NCBI RefSeq assembly: GCF_014647315.1
Contig: NZ_BMOY01000013.1
Location: forward strand, 1-59,772
DNA length: 59,772 nucleotides
Direction of reading: 5' to 3'
DNA from: Paenalicyclobacillus cellulosilyticus
Lineage (GTDB): Bacteria; Bacillota; Bacilli; Alicyclobacillales; Alicyclobacillaceae
Shown: one piece after another, positions 16,951 to 25,997 of the stretch
How the letters are laid out: each line of letters opens with the position of its first letter
How positions within the stretch are numbered: position 1 is the first letter of the stretch
Program-made: the position numbers and the translations under genes
Notes under the pieces: model-generated
Told to the model about the DNA's origin: nothing
What the model saw: only the letters and a program-made list of their open reading frames with translations
Database searches by the model: none

Positions 16951-17247
16951 AAAGACTAGGCCGCCTTATCCCCAGGGCTGAAGCCTGGGGCTTGCGGCGG
17001 CCGTGCTTTGGTCATCGTAAAAAACCGGGTGTATTCGTTTCGAATCGTATCCAAATCGGCGTGCGGGCTCGCAGACGCGGCGCAGACGCGCGTGCGGGTT
17101 TGTCTGCTTCGGCTGCGCGCGTGGGGATGCGAAGGCGCTTTCCGCTATACTGGCGCTGGGGAGGTGCCGGAAAGGCACCTGGCGCAGCGCCGGATTCTCT
17201 GCGGCGGGCAGGACCGGCGTGCGCGGACGCAACAAGGAGGAGAGCCG

Positions 17248-18345
17248 GTGGCGGAGCGCATCGGATTCGGCATCATCGGCGGCGGCGTCATCAGCCGCAC
17301 GCACGCGGACGCAATCCTCAAGACGGAGGGCGCGCGCCTGGTCGCGGTCGCGGACATCGTGGAGGCAAAAGGCCGGGCCATGGCGGAAGTATACGGAATT
17401 TTATGGTACCGCGACTACCAGGAGATGTTGGCACGCCCCGACATCCAGGTGGTCACCATCGCGACGCCGAGCGGTCTGCATGCCCAGATGGCCATCGACG
17501 CGGCGCGCGCAGGCAAGCACGTGGTGGTGGAGAAACCGCTCGACGTCCAATTGGACAAGGCGGACGCCGTGATTGCGGCCTGCCGCAGGGCGGGCGTGAA
17601 GTTGGCGGTCATCTCCCAGCACCGGTTCGACGCCGCCACACAGGCGGTGAAGCGGTTGTTGGATGCAGGGCGGCTCGGCCGGTTGGTGCTGGGCGAGGCC
17701 CAGATGTACTGGTACCGTTCGCAAGGGTATTACGACAGCGGCGCGTGGCGGGGGACGTGGGCGCTCGACGGCGGCGGGGCCCTGATGAACCAGTCCATCC
17801 ACAATGTGGACGTGCTGCAGTACCTCATGGGGCCCGTCGAGGAAGTGTACGCACACACCGGGACGTTTGCGCACGAACGGATTGAGGTGGAGGACGCGGC
17901 CGTGGCCACGCTGCGCTTCCGCAACGGTGCCTTGGGCACCATCGTCGCCACGACGGCGGCCTACCCTGGGCTGCCGGTGCGGATCACCGTCGTCGGCAGC
18001 GAGGGCACCGCGGTCATCGAAAACGACACGCTCGCCCATGTGTACGTGAAGCCGGCAGCCGGTGACCACCCGTACGGCGATCCAGCCGCCGTCGATCTGC
18101 GCGACGACCCCGGGGTCATGCCGCCCGAACTGGCCGCGCGGTTTGACGGCACGCACCGGGTACAGTTCCAGGACATGGTGGACGCCATCCGGGAGGGACG
18201 CGATCCGCTCGTGGACGGGGAAGAGGGGCGCAAGCCGCTGGAGATCATCCTCGCCATCTACGAGTCGGCGCGGATGGGCCGGCCGGTGCGGCTGCCGTTG
18301 CGACGCCCGGCGGAGGAGGGAGTGCGCGTTGGCGAATCTGTTTGA
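17248..18345 (+). CDS. Gfo/Idh/MocA-family oxidoreductase
   Basis: A 365-residue NAD(P)-dependent dehydrogenase. The N-terminal Rossmann fold has GIIGGGVISRTHADA; the family motif EKPLDV follows at about residue 95 with the conserved Lys, and the catalytic-region sequence GGGALMNQSIHNVDVLQYL (residues 173-191) holds the usual His/Asp pair. Enzymes of this family oxidise or reduce hydroxyl groups of sugars, inositols and their derivatives. The GTG start follows AAGGAGGAG. The end overlaps the next SDR gene by 17 bp. It opens a run of sugar and sugar-acid genes; the exact substrate cannot be told. Confidence 0.88.
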   Translation: MAERIGFGIIGGGVISRTHADAILKTEGARLVAVADIVEAKGRAMAEVYGILWYRDYQEMLARPDIQVVTIATPSGLHAQMAIDAARAGKHVVVEKPLDVQLDKADAVIAACRRAGVKLAVISQHRFDAATQAVKRLLDAGRLGRLVLGEAQMYWYRSQGYYDSGAWRGTWALDGGGALMNQSIHNVDVLQYLMGPVEEVYAHTGTFAHERIEVEDAAVATLRFRNGALGTIVATTAAYPGLPVRITVVGSEGTAVIENDTLAHVYVKPAAGDHPYGDPAAVDLRDDPGVMPPELAARFDGTHRVQFQDMVDAIREGRDPLVDGEEGRKPLEIILAIYESARMGRPVRLPLRRPAEEGVRVGESV

Positions 18346-19099
18346 CTTGCACGGCAAGGTGGCGGTCGTCCTCGGCGGCACCAGCACGCTCGGCGGCGCC
18401 ATCGCCGCAGGCCTCGCCGCGCATGGCGCCAAGGTGGCGGTGGCCGGGCGCAACCGGGGAAAGGCGGAAGCGGTGGTTGCGCGCATCCGGGAAGGCGGCG
18501 GGGAAGCCGAGGTGTTCCTCACACAGCCCACCGACAAACAGGCGCTGGCCGAGCTGGCGTCGGCGGTGCAGGCGTGGGCCGACGGTTGCGACATCCTTGT
18601 CAACTCGGTGGGCACCAACTCCTCGACACCCTTTTTCGAACTCACGATGGATGAGTGGGACCACATCATGGCCGTGAACCTCAAGAGCGTCGTCCTCGCC
18701 TGCCAGGTGTTCGGCGCCCTGATGATGGAACAGGGGCGCGGCGGCAGCATCATCAACATCTCCTCCGTCTCTTCCGATCCGCCCTTGTCCAAGGTGTTCA
18801 CCTACTCGGCTTCCAAGGCCGGGGTCAACAGCGTGACCAAGTACCTGGCGCGCGAGTGGGCGCCGTACGGCATCCGCGTCAACGCCATCATCCCCGGGTT
18901 TTTCCCGGCGGAGCAGAACCGCAGCATCCTCACGCCGGAACGGACGGAGGCCATCTTGCGCCACACGCCGATGGGCCGCTTCGGCAGCCCGGAGGAGCTG
19001 CAGGGCACGGCGGTGTGGCTCGCATCGGAGCGGGCGTCGGGGTTTGTCACGGGCGCGCTCATCCGCGTCGACGGCGGTTTCGGCGCCATGACCATTTGA
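18329..19099 (+). CDS. SDR oxidoreductase resembling Bacillus D-mannonate oxidoreductase (UxuB/YjmF type)
   Basis: A 256-residue SDR starting at TTG 18329, with GGAGGAGGGAG seven bases upstream. The cofactor motif is GGTSTLGGAIAAG, and the active site shows Ser in ISSVSS and the Tyr/Lys pair in YSASK. The run NAIIPGFFPAEQNR followed by HTPMGRFGSPEEL closely resembles the family of SDR mannonate/fructuronate reductases (YjmF) rather than generic FabG, and VDGGFGAMTI closes the protein. A D-mannonate to fructuronate step would fit the UxaB-like enzyme further along. Specificity is inferred from sequence resemblance only. Confidence 0.78.
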   Translation: MANLFDLHGKVAVVLGGTSTLGGAIAAGLAAHGAKVAVAGRNRGKAEAVVARIREGGGEAEVFLTQPTDKQALAELASAVQAWADGCDILVNSVGTNSSTPFFELTMDEWDHIMAVNLKSVVLACQVFGALMMEQGRGGSIINISSVSSDPPLSKVFTYSASKAGVNSVTKYLAREWAPYGIRVNAIIPGFFPAEQNRSILTPERTEAILRHTPMGRFGSPEELQGTAVWLASERASGFVTGALIRVDGGFGAMTI

Positions 19100-19189
19100 C
19101 CGCGGTGCGGGGACGGAGTGGCGCAAGAGGCCTGCCGCCTGCGCTTCCCGCCGCGCCTGCCATGCACCGCACATAAGGAGGAACCGACG

Positions 19190-20017
19190 GTGAAACTGGC
19201 CTATTCCAATCTCGCCTGCCCGGAGTGGCCGCTGGACGAGGTGATGCGCCGCGCCGCGGCGTACGGCTACGCGGGCGTCGAACTGCGGCTGTACGAAGGG
19301 GAGGTCATCCCGGCGCGGCTGCCGGAAGGTGTCGTGCAAGCCATCCGCGCCGCCGCGACAGCGGCGGGCGTGACCATCCTCGGCATCGGGGCGTCCACCC
19401 GCTTCGCGATGGCAGATCCCGGGGAACGCCGCCGCCAGGAGGACGAACTGCGCGCGTATCTCGATCTCGCCGCCCGCCTGGGGGCTCGGTTCGTCCGCAC
19501 CTTCGGCGGCCAGATGGAGGGGGATGCGGCAGACTGCATCGCCCGTCTCGCGGAGTCGCTGGCGCGCGTGGCCGAGGCGGCGGACGCGGCCGGGGTCGAC
19601 ATCCTGCTCGAGACGCACGACGACTTCTCGCCCTCGGCACGGGTCCGCGACGCGCTGGCCGCGGCGCGCCATCCGCGCCTCGGTGCGCTGTGGGACGTGC
19701 ACCACCCGTACCGCATGGGGGAGACGCCGGCGGAGACGATGGCGAACCTATCTCCCTGGCTGCGCCACGTGCACATCAAAGACGCACGCCGCCGCGGTGA
19801 CGGCTGGGACTTGGTGCCACTCGGCGCAGGCGAGGTCCCGGTGCGGGAGATCCTGCGGGCATTGCGCGCCGCCGGTTACAGTGGATGGTTGTCGGTCGAG
19901 TGGGAGCGCAAGTGGCACCCGGAGCTGCAACCGGCCGAGGAGGCGCTGCCGCAGCATATCACGGTGCTGAGGGCGCTGTGGGAGGAGACCGGCGGCGAAG
20001 CCACCGGCGGCGTATAA
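19190..20017 (+). CDS. Sugar phosphate isomerase/epimerase-family TIM barrel
   Basis: A 275-residue AP-endonuclease-2-like barrel protein. It has the alternating strand-helix pattern and metal-binding residues usual for xylose-isomerase-like enzymes: Glu in VDILLETHDDF, Asp/His in LGALWDVHHPY, HVHIKDARR and the terminal Glu in GWLSVEWERKW. These typically hold Mn or Mg and catalyse ketose-aldose isomerisation, epimerisation or dehydration (as in inosose dehydratase). The GTG start follows AAGGAGG by eight bases. It lies in the same direction as the preceding SDR and the following LarA-like gene. Confidence 0.85.
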   Translation: MKLAYSNLACPEWPLDEVMRRAAAYGYAGVELRLYEGEVIPARLPEGVVQAIRAAATAAGVTILGIGASTRFAMADPGERRRQEDELRAYLDLAARLGARFVRTFGGQMEGDAADCIARLAESLARVAEAADAAGVDILLETHDDFSPSARVRDALAAARHPRLGALWDVHHPYRMGETPAETMANLSPWLRHVHIKDARRRGDGWDLVPLGAGEVPVREILRALRAAGYSGWLSVEWERKWHPELQPAEEALPQHITVLRALWEETGGEATGGV

Positions 20018-20068
20018 GACGGGGGTTCAGCCGGCGGTTGAGCCGAAACCTCAAGGTGGAGGAAGACC

Positions 20069-21343
20069 ATGAGCGTATTGGAAGCGTTGTTGCGCGACAT
20101 CCCGCTGCCGCGGGTGGTGAAGGTGAGGCAGACCTTCCCGGCTCCGCGCGTCGCCGATGTGCCTGCGGCGGTGCGGGCGGCGCTCGCACGGCCGGGGCTG
20201 TTGGACAGAGTCCGCCCGGGGATGTCGGTCGCGATTGCCGTCGGCAGCCGCGGCATCCGCCACATCGACGTGGTGACGCGGGAGGTGGTGGCAGCGGTCC
20301 GGGCGCAAGGCGGCGACCCGTTCCTCGTACCGGCGATGGGCAGCCACGGCGGCGCCACGGCGGCGGGCCAGACGGAGGTGCTCGCCCACTTGGGCATCAC
20401 GGAAGCCACGGCCGGCGCGCCCATCCGGGCGACGATGGACGTGGTGCAGGTTGGGCGATTGGACAACGGCCTGCCCGTCTACGTCGACGCGTACGCCGCC
20501 CGGGCGGACGGGATCGTCGTCATCAACCGGGTCAAGCCGCACACCGCGTTTCGCGGGCGGTTTGAGAGCGGCTTGATGAAGATGCTGGCGATCGGTCTCG
20601 GCAAGCAGAAGGGCGCGGAAGCGTGCCATCAGCTCGGTTTCGGCCGCATGGCGGAGCACGTCCCGGCGATGGGGCGGATCATCCTCGCGCGGCTGCCGGT
20701 GTTGTTCGGCGTGGCGCTCGTCGAGAACGCGTACGACGAGACGGCGCGGGTGGCGGCGTTGGCGGCGGACGAGATCGAACAGGAGGAGCCGGCCCTGCTC
20801 GAGGAAGCGAAGGCTTTGCTGCCGCGGCTGCCGTTCGATGAGATGGACGTCCTCGTGATTCACGAGATCGGCAAGGACATCAGCGGGGACGGCATGGACC
20901 CGAACATCACCGGGCGCTACCCGACGCCGTACGCGAGCGGCGGCCCGCGCGTCGAAAAGATGGTCGTCCTCGACGTGACGGACGCTTCCCAGGGCAATGC
21001 GAACGGCGTCGGGACCGCCGATTTCACCACCCAACGCCTGGTGGACAAGATGGACCGGACCGCCACGTACGCCAACGGCCTGACGTCCACCGTGGTCGGA
21101 CCGACCAAGATTCCCATGACGCTCCCTTGCGATCGCGACGCCATCCGCGCGGCCGTCAAGACGTGCAACCGGCTCGACCTCGACCGGGTGCGCCTGGTGT
21201 ATATCCGCAACACGTTGCACCTCGGGGAGCTGTACATCTCGGAGAGCCTGCTCGCGGAGACGCCGCGCACGCAGATGGAAGTGGTCGGCACGCCCGCTCC
21301 CATCCCGTTCGACGCGCATGGTAACATAACCTTATCTTGGTGA
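20069..21343 (+). CDS. LarA-like candidate nickel-pincer-dependent isomerase
   Basis: A 424-residue protein with sequence traits of the LarA/DUF2088 superfamily: PAMGSHGGATAAGQTEVL near residue 95, NRVKPHTAFRG near 155 and ESGLMKMLAIGLGKQKGA just after. LarA is the lactate racemase that uses a nickel-pincer nucleotide made by LarB, LarC and LarE; relatives racemise or epimerise other 2-hydroxy acids. Several His and Lys residues fit cofactor attachment, but which bind it cannot be decided here. No larB, larC or larE lies in the window. Position among sugar-acid enzymes suggests an aldonate or other hydroxy-acid epimerase. The ATG has GGTGGAGG upstream. Confidence 0.72.
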   Translation: MSVLEALLRDIPLPRVVKVRQTFPAPRVADVPAAVRAALARPGLLDRVRPGMSVAIAVGSRGIRHIDVVTREVVAAVRAQGGDPFLVPAMGSHGGATAAGQTEVLAHLGITEATAGAPIRATMDVVQVGRLDNGLPVYVDAYAARADGIVVINRVKPHTAFRGRFESGLMKMLAIGLGKQKGAEACHQLGFGRMAEHVPAMGRIILARLPVLFGVALVENAYDETARVAALAADEIEQEEPALLEEAKALLPRLPFDEMDVLVIHEIGKDISGDGMDPNITGRYPTPYASGGPRVEKMVVLDVTDASQGNANGVGTADFTTQRLVDKMDRTATYANGLTSTVVGPTKIPMTLPCDRDAIRAAVKTCNRLDLDRVRLVYIRNTLHLGELYISESLLAETPRTQMEVVGTPAPIPFDAHGNITLSW

Positions 21344-21387
21344 ACCGCCATCTTGGCGCACGGCGCGCGAACGGAAAGGGGATGGGC

Positions 21388-22335
21388 ATGGCGAACGTGG
21401 GCATGGCGAACGTGATGGTCATCGGCAGCATCAACATGGACGTGGTGAACCGGGTGCACCGGCACCCGCGGCCCGGGGAGACGGTGCACGGCCTCGGCAC
21501 GTCGTACCACCCGGGCGGCAAGGGGGCCAACCAGGCGGTGGCGGCCGCCCGCGCCGACGCGCGCGTGACCATGGTCGGGGCGGTCGGCACCGACGGGTTC
21601 GGCGACGAGCTCATCACGAACCTCCAGCGCGCTGGTGTGGACACCGCCGCCGTGTTGCGCAAGGAGGGCACGTCGGGGTTGGCGTTCATCGACGTGGACG
21701 ACGCGGGGGAGAATCTCATCATCCTCTCCGCGGGTGCCAACGGCAAACTCAGCCCGTCCGACCTTGTGGCCGCGCGGCCGCTTTTTGCCGGCGCCGACAT
21801 CGTGTTGCTGCAAAACGAGATCCCCTGGGAAACCACCCGCGCCGCCATCGCGGCGGCACACGACGCGGGCGTGCGGGTCTGCCTCAACCCGGCCCCGGCG
21901 TTTGCGGTTCCTGCCGACGTGTTGCCGTTGTTGCATCTCCTCGCCGTCAATGAGACGGAGGCCGAGGCGGTCTCCGGCGTCAAGGTCACGGACGACGCAC
22001 GCGCCGCCGAGGCGGCGGCGCAATTGGTGGCCGCCGGTGCAGAAGCGGTGTTGCTCACGCTCGGCGGGGACGGCGTCTTGTATCGGGACCGCGGCGGGCG
22101 GAGCATCCGCTTGCCGGCGTATCCGGTGGACGTGGTCGATACCACGGGGGCGGGCGATACGTTCATCGGCGCATTCGCGGCCGAATGGGTGCGCACCGGC
22201 GACGTGGCGGCCGCGCTGCATTTCGCCGCCGCTGCGGCTGCCATCTCGGTCACGCGGCCGGGTGCGCAGGCGTCCATCCCGGCGCGCGCGGAGATTGAGG
22301 CGTTTTTGGCGGTACAGCGCGGCGGCCGAACGTGA
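21388..22335 (+). CDS. rbsK: Ribokinase (PfkB family)
   Basis: A 315-residue sugar kinase with ribokinase-type motifs: GSINMDVV at the start, PGGKGANQAVAAARAD (PfkB signature 1), LNPAPA, NETEAE and DTTGAGDTFIGAFAAE with the catalytic Asp. The last two elements and the NxxE metal motif are typical of ribokinase, which makes ribose 5-phosphate, but related kinases act on deoxyribose or other pentoses. The ATG at 21388 has AGGGGAT upstream; in-frame ATGs at 21382, 21403 and 21415 compete because GCATGGCGAACGTG is duplicated there (21386-21414). No ribose transporter is adjacent. Confidence 0.85.
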   Translation: MANVGMANVMVIGSINMDVVNRVHRHPRPGETVHGLGTSYHPGGKGANQAVAAARADARVTMVGAVGTDGFGDELITNLQRAGVDTAAVLRKEGTSGLAFIDVDDAGENLIILSAGANGKLSPSDLVAARPLFAGADIVLLQNEIPWETTRAAIAAAHDAGVRVCLNPAPAFAVPADVLPLLHLLAVNETEAEAVSGVKVTDDARAAEAAAQLVAAGAEAVLLTLGGDGVLYRDRGGRSIRLPAYPVDVVDTTGAGDTFIGAFAAEWVRTGDVAAALHFAAAAAAISVTRPGAQASIPARAEIEAFLAVQRGGRT

Positions 22336-22380
22336 TCGGCAGCCGCAGCCGAACGTGATCGGGAGAAGGGGGTGATTTCC

Positions 22381-23085
22381 GTGCGAGGGCTGCCATGGCA
22401 CTGGAATGCCCGGCTTGCCGGCCATCCTTGGCCCACGCGCGAACGTGCGCCGCGGTGGCTTCATGCACGCGACGCGTTTGTCCTTCTCCTGCCGCTGTTC
22501 GGCGCGTTCATTGCACGCTGGCCCGTCCATTATCCACCACCCGTCGGCTTCTGGCAGGGGTTGGTGCTGCAATGTGTCTTGTTGCCGACGCTGTTCATCA
22601 TCCAGTTCGCCCATCCCGGCTGGCGGGCGCTCGGCTTCACCACGCGGGGGATGGTGCAGTCGCTCTTGCTCGGCGCGTTGTACTGCTTGATCTACATCCT
22701 CCTCCTGCTGGTCTCTTCCCGCTACGGCTTGCACACACCTCATTTCGATGAAGCGCGCCGCTTCCTCGGCACACCGCTCGTCCTCGCCTTGTACTTTCCG
22801 TTCTGGGGCCTGTTGGAAAGCGTCTGGATGGCGTACGCCATTGCGGCGTTCCACGGCTGGTTGAGCCCGCGCGGCGACCAGGTACGCTGGCGGGACGTGA
22901 TCGCGGCAGGCGTGTGGTTCGGCATCCTGCATGCCTTGGTGCAGGTGATCCTGTACCGTGCCCCGTTTCTGCCGAGCCTCTCCTACGTGCTGGTTGGCGT
23001 ACTGATGGTGGTGGCCGGGAGCATACGTAAAGCGACGCGAAACGCCTGGGGCATGGTGTTGTTCTGGTGTGTGACGAATTTCTGA
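22381..23085 (+). CDS. CPBP-like intramembrane protein (degenerate Abi family)
   Basis: A 234-residue protein with six or so hydrophobic segments. The segment FWGLLESVWMAYAI aligns loosely with the EExxxR motif of CPBP/Abi prenyl-protease-like membrane proteins, and FGILHALVQVILY with their second FxxxH motif, but the double Glu and Arg are not intact, so proteolytic activity is doubtful. GTG 22381 is preferred because GAGAAGGGG lies nine bases upstream. A duplicated GCCGAACGTGATCGG (22325-22361) spans the end of rbsK and the leader of this gene. Function unknown; it separates rbsK and the uxaB-like gene. Confidence 0.5.
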   Translation: MRGLPWHWNARLAGHPWPTRERAPRWLHARDAFVLLLPLFGAFIARWPVHYPPPVGFWQGLVLQCVLLPTLFIIQFAHPGWRALGFTTRGMVQSLLLGALYCLIYILLLLVSSRYGLHTPHFDEARRFLGTPLVLALYFPFWGLLESVWMAYAIAAFHGWLSPRGDQVRWRDVIAAGVWFGILHALVQVILYRAPFLPSLSYVLVGVLMVVAGSIRKATRNAWGMVLFWCVTNF

Positions 23086-23147
23086 TGGCACGCGCGGGAT
23101 GTCGAGAACCGGCCGCGGTAGCGTGGACCTCGCGTGCGGCGTAACGG

Positions 23148-24686
23148 GTGATGCACATGGCGTATCCTCGTCTTCAACGCGACGTGGTATTGAGAGCAAG
23201 TTCCGGCTGCGGCGTGCACCTGGCGGGGAACGGTCCGGTGCGCGTGCTCCAGATTGGCGAAGGGAGGTTCTTGCGCGGTTTTTTCGACTGGATGATCCAC
23301 GCGTGCCGCAAGCAGGGCCTGTTCGACGGCAGCATCGCCGTCACCCAGCCCAGGCCGGGGGGAGCTGAGGTACTGCGGGCCTTGCAGGCACAAGATGGGT
23401 TGTACACGCTGGTGGTACGCGGCCTGGAAGACGGCACCCCGGTGGAGCGAAGCGAAGTGATTGCGGTCTTCTCCACCATCCTCAACCCGTTCGAGCAGTG
23501 GGCGGAATTCTTGGCGTTGGCGGAGGACCCCCATCTCCAGTTCGTCGTCTCGAACACGACGGAGGCGGGGTTGGTGTACGAGCCCGTGCCCGTCCCGGAA
23601 ACGGCGTGCCCCGCGTCCTTTCCCGCCCGCCTGACCTGGTTCCTGTACCGCCGCTTCAGGCACTTTCAAGGCGCGGCCGACAAGGGGCTCATCTGTCTGC
23701 CGTGCGAGTTGGTGGAGGGCAACGGCGACCGCTTGCGGGAATACGTGGTGCGGCACAGCGCCGACTGGGGCTTGCCGGATGCGTTTGTCTGTTGGCTCAA
23801 GCAGCACAACCGTTTTTTGAATTCGTTGGTGGACCGCATTGTGACCGCCTGCCCTTCGGCGGAGGCGGAGGCGTGGCGGCGCCGGCTCGGCTATGAGGAT
23901 GACTTTCTGACCGTCGCCGAACCGTATTATCTCTGGGTGATTCAGGGCGACGAGGCGGTGGAGCGGGTGCTCCCGTTTCGCGCCGCCGGCCTGAACGTGC
24001 ACGTCGTGGCGGATCTCACACCTTATCAGCTGCGCAAGGTCCGTATCCTCAACGGGGCGCACACCCTGATGGCCCCGGTGGGTATCCTGAGCGGCCTCAC
24101 GCACGTGCGCGAGGTCATGGCCGACGCCGAACTGGCCGCCCATGTGCGATCCGCCATCGACGACGAGGTCATCCCGACGCTGCCGCTTGACCAGGCTGAG
24201 ACGAAGCAGTACGCAGCGACCGTCTGGGAGCGGTTCGCCAACCCGTTCCTCGAGCACCGCCTGCTCGACATCGCGATGAACAGTATCAGCAAGTTTCGCG
24301 TCCGGGTGTTGCCCTCGCTGCGAGCGTATGTGGAACGCAAGGGCGCCTTGCCCCCGCGCATCGTGCGGTCGTTCGCTGCGCTCATTCGGTTGTACAAGGT
24401 ACGCCGCGCGGAGGATGGCGCGGCGGGCTACGCAGGTATCACCTGGCGGGGCACGCCTTACGTCCTGCGCGATGACCCGGAGGTGCTCGCGCGGTTTCAC
24501 CAGGCGTGGTGTGCGTTCGAGCGGCGGGAGATCGCCCTTCGGGACATGGTGCGCAGTCTCCTCGCCCAGCCGGAGCTGTGGGGAGAGGACCTTGGCGGCG
24601 TGGAAGGGCTGGTCGACGCTTTGTGCAGGGAGCTGCAGGACATGGAGCATCAACAGGATCTCTCTATACCCATCTCGCTCCGATGA
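23148..24686 (+). CDS. uxaB: Tagaturonate reductase / altronate oxidoreductase (mannitol dehydrogenase family)
   Basis: A 512-residue long-chain polyol dehydrogenase family protein. UxaB-type landmarks are LQIGEGRFLRGFFDWMIH, VVSNTTEAGL, LPCELVEGNGDRL, NSLVDRIVT, KVRILNGAHTLMAP and ERFANPFLEHRLLDIAMNS. The Lys in the RKVRILNGAH block is the catalytic residue of the family. It would interconvert D-tagaturonate and D-altronate with NADH in hexuronate catabolism. The start is GTG at 23148 or ATG at 23151 or 23157; none has a strong ribosome site. No uxaA, uxaC or kdgK is present in the window. It is convergent with, and nine bases from, the sulfotransferase gene. Confidence 0.85.
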   Translation: MMHMAYPRLQRDVVLRASSGCGVHLAGNGPVRVLQIGEGRFLRGFFDWMIHACRKQGLFDGSIAVTQPRPGGAEVLRALQAQDGLYTLVVRGLEDGTPVERSEVIAVFSTILNPFEQWAEFLALAEDPHLQFVVSNTTEAGLVYEPVPVPETACPASFPARLTWFLYRRFRHFQGAADKGLICLPCELVEGNGDRLREYVVRHSADWGLPDAFVCWLKQHNRFLNSLVDRIVTACPSAEAEAWRRRLGYEDDFLTVAEPYYLWVIQGDEAVERVLPFRAAGLNVHVVADLTPYQLRKVRILNGAHTLMAPVGILSGLTHVREVMADAELAAHVRSAIDDEVIPTLPLDQAETKQYAATVWERFANPFLEHRLLDIAMNSISKFRVRVLPSLRAYVERKGALPPRIVRSFAALIRLYKVRRAEDGAAGYAGITWRGTPYVLRDDPEVLARFHQAWCAFERREIALRDMVRSLLAQPELWGEDLGGVEGLVDALCRELQDMEHQQDLSIPISLR

Positions 24687-24695
24687 TTTGGTGAG

Positions 24696-25613
24696 TTACA
24701 GATATTCAATTTTGCCCGCCGTGGCCAACCATCCGGTGTTGCGACCAATAAGGCACTCAACGTTGTAAATATCATCTTCAAAGGCTCGCAGGTAATGCCT
24801 CCTGTTCTCTTCGTCTAATGGGATTTTGTTTAGACTCCAACGAACAGCTGTCAACCGTATCTTGTGCCGAATCTTTGCTGGAATGAGAGGTTTGACTAAT
24901 CGGGTGAATGCGTTCGATGAAGTTGCCCATTGATACAAAGGACCACGAGGTATTCCGGTTACGTTAAAACGCATCGATGTGTCAATAGGGACGTCTTCCC
25001 TGACGCCGAGGAAAGAGAATATTTGTCTAAGAACCTTTGCGGGTTGGCGCTTGAAGTCGTCGTAGAGAATCACCATAACACGGTCTTTCCCGAATATTTC
25101 AAAGTATCTTTGGAGGGACGGGAAATACGTGCTGCCCTGTCGATACATCCAAAGTGGCTGGTAGTCGTTTTTCAGCCGTTGCGGCTCTGCCTGCCATCCC
25201 TCCGCAAAACTCAGCGTCTCACGGCCATCACGTATAAGATGCATATAAGCGCTGTATGCACGGTCAACCGGATGTCGAAGGATGACAATGAATTTTGGAT
25301 CGTCGGCCCACCGAGCGATGCGCTCGGCCGATTTAGGATAAAAGAGGTAGCCGACAGACGATTCCCCTACAGCTGACTCACCTTGTACATTATCGAACAA
25401 TGCGAGATATTCTGCCTCAGTGCGTATGAGATTCGACATATAAACTTCGTCCCCGGGTCCCTGAAACCTTTCTGGCATGTCGGGGATTGCAAAAAAATGG
25501 GTCTCTTTACGAGGTGCCATGTAAATATCGGGGTGTTGACACAGATATTGATTTAGTGAAGTCGTTCCGCATTTGGCTGCCCCGATGATGAAAAAGTTGG
25601 GTTTGCGTTTCAT
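24696..25613 (-). CDS. Sulfotransferase-domain protein
   Basis: A 305-residue P-loop-like sulfotransferase. The N-terminus IIGAAKCGTTSLNQYL is the 5'-phosphosulfate-binding loop for PAPS, and VILRHPVDRAYSAYMH is the 3'-phosphate-binding motif; LYDDFKRQPAKVLRQIFSFLG is a third conserved block. The enzyme would place sulfate on a carbohydrate or other acceptor. The start has GAGGAAGGTGG upstream. Codon use is clearly more AT-rich than the gene it converges with, so it was probably acquired. No PAPS synthesis genes are in view. The acceptor is unknown; a cell-surface glycan is plausible. Confidence 0.85.
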   Translation of the reverse strand: MKRKPNFFIIGAAKCGTTSLNQYLCQHPDIYMAPRKETHFFAIPDMPERFQGPGDEVYMSNLIRTEAEYLALFDNVQGESAVGESSVGYLFYPKSAERIARWADDPKFIVILRHPVDRAYSAYMHLIRDGRETLSFAEGWQAEPQRLKNDYQPLWMYRQGSTYFPSLQRYFEIFGKDRVMVILYDDFKRQPAKVLRQIFSFLGVREDVPIDTSMRFNVTGIPRGPLYQWATSSNAFTRLVKPLIPAKIRHKIRLTAVRWSLNKIPLDEENRRHYLRAFEDDIYNVECLIGRNTGWLATAGKIEYL

Positions 25614-25944
25614 GACCGTACACCACCTTCCTCTTTGAGTTTATTTGAGTGGCAAAGTTGGATGGTGTACATTTCATGAAAGAGTCTTGGAATTGGACGA
25701 TTCATTATGTAAATGTGTGGGGAATCTTTGATTGCGATGCAAAAAGAGCCTTACTTCTCAGACTGCGTTCTCGATCGTGTCAGTGAGCGGTATGAAGTTT
25801 TCGGGGCTTAAGTAGGGTCTGCTGAACGAGCGTAAAACCCGCTGCCGACAGGGATGTTTGGCCTCAGTACACTCCCATTCGCGACCAGCTTCAGAATTCT
25901 CGCGTTTTCTTCCTCGTTCTCATCCATGAATCAACCCGTGCATT
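25614..25944. other. Intergenic stretch without a recognised gene
   Basis: Between the sulfotransferase start and the c-di-AMP riboswitch promoter I see only a weak inverted match (GTACACCA at 25619 with TGGTGTAC at 25664) in the sulfotransferase leader and a 39-codon minus-strand frame at 25808-25927 (MDENEEENARILKLVANG...) without a ribosome site. Nothing else can be supported. Confidence 0.4.
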
Positions 25945-25973
25945 TTGACTCTCGAAATGATTCCTGGGATAAT
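25945..25973 (+). promoter_or_regulatory. Sigma-A promoter of the osmolyte transporter operon
   Basis: TTGACT, exactly 17 bases and GATAAT: a near-consensus promoter that would start transcription about 20 bases before the c-di-AMP aptamer. Confidence 0.75.
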
Positions 25974-25997
25974 CCGAAGACAAATCGAATATCCGAA

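Noticed and set aside
20917-23199. Minus-strand open frame of 760 codons
   Set aside because: It crosses several real plus-strand genes with family motifs and ribosome sites; the protein is low complexity.
25808-25927. 39-codon minus-strand frame (MDENEEENARILKLVANG...)
   Set aside because: No ribosome site and no similarity I recognise; kept only as a remark on the gap.
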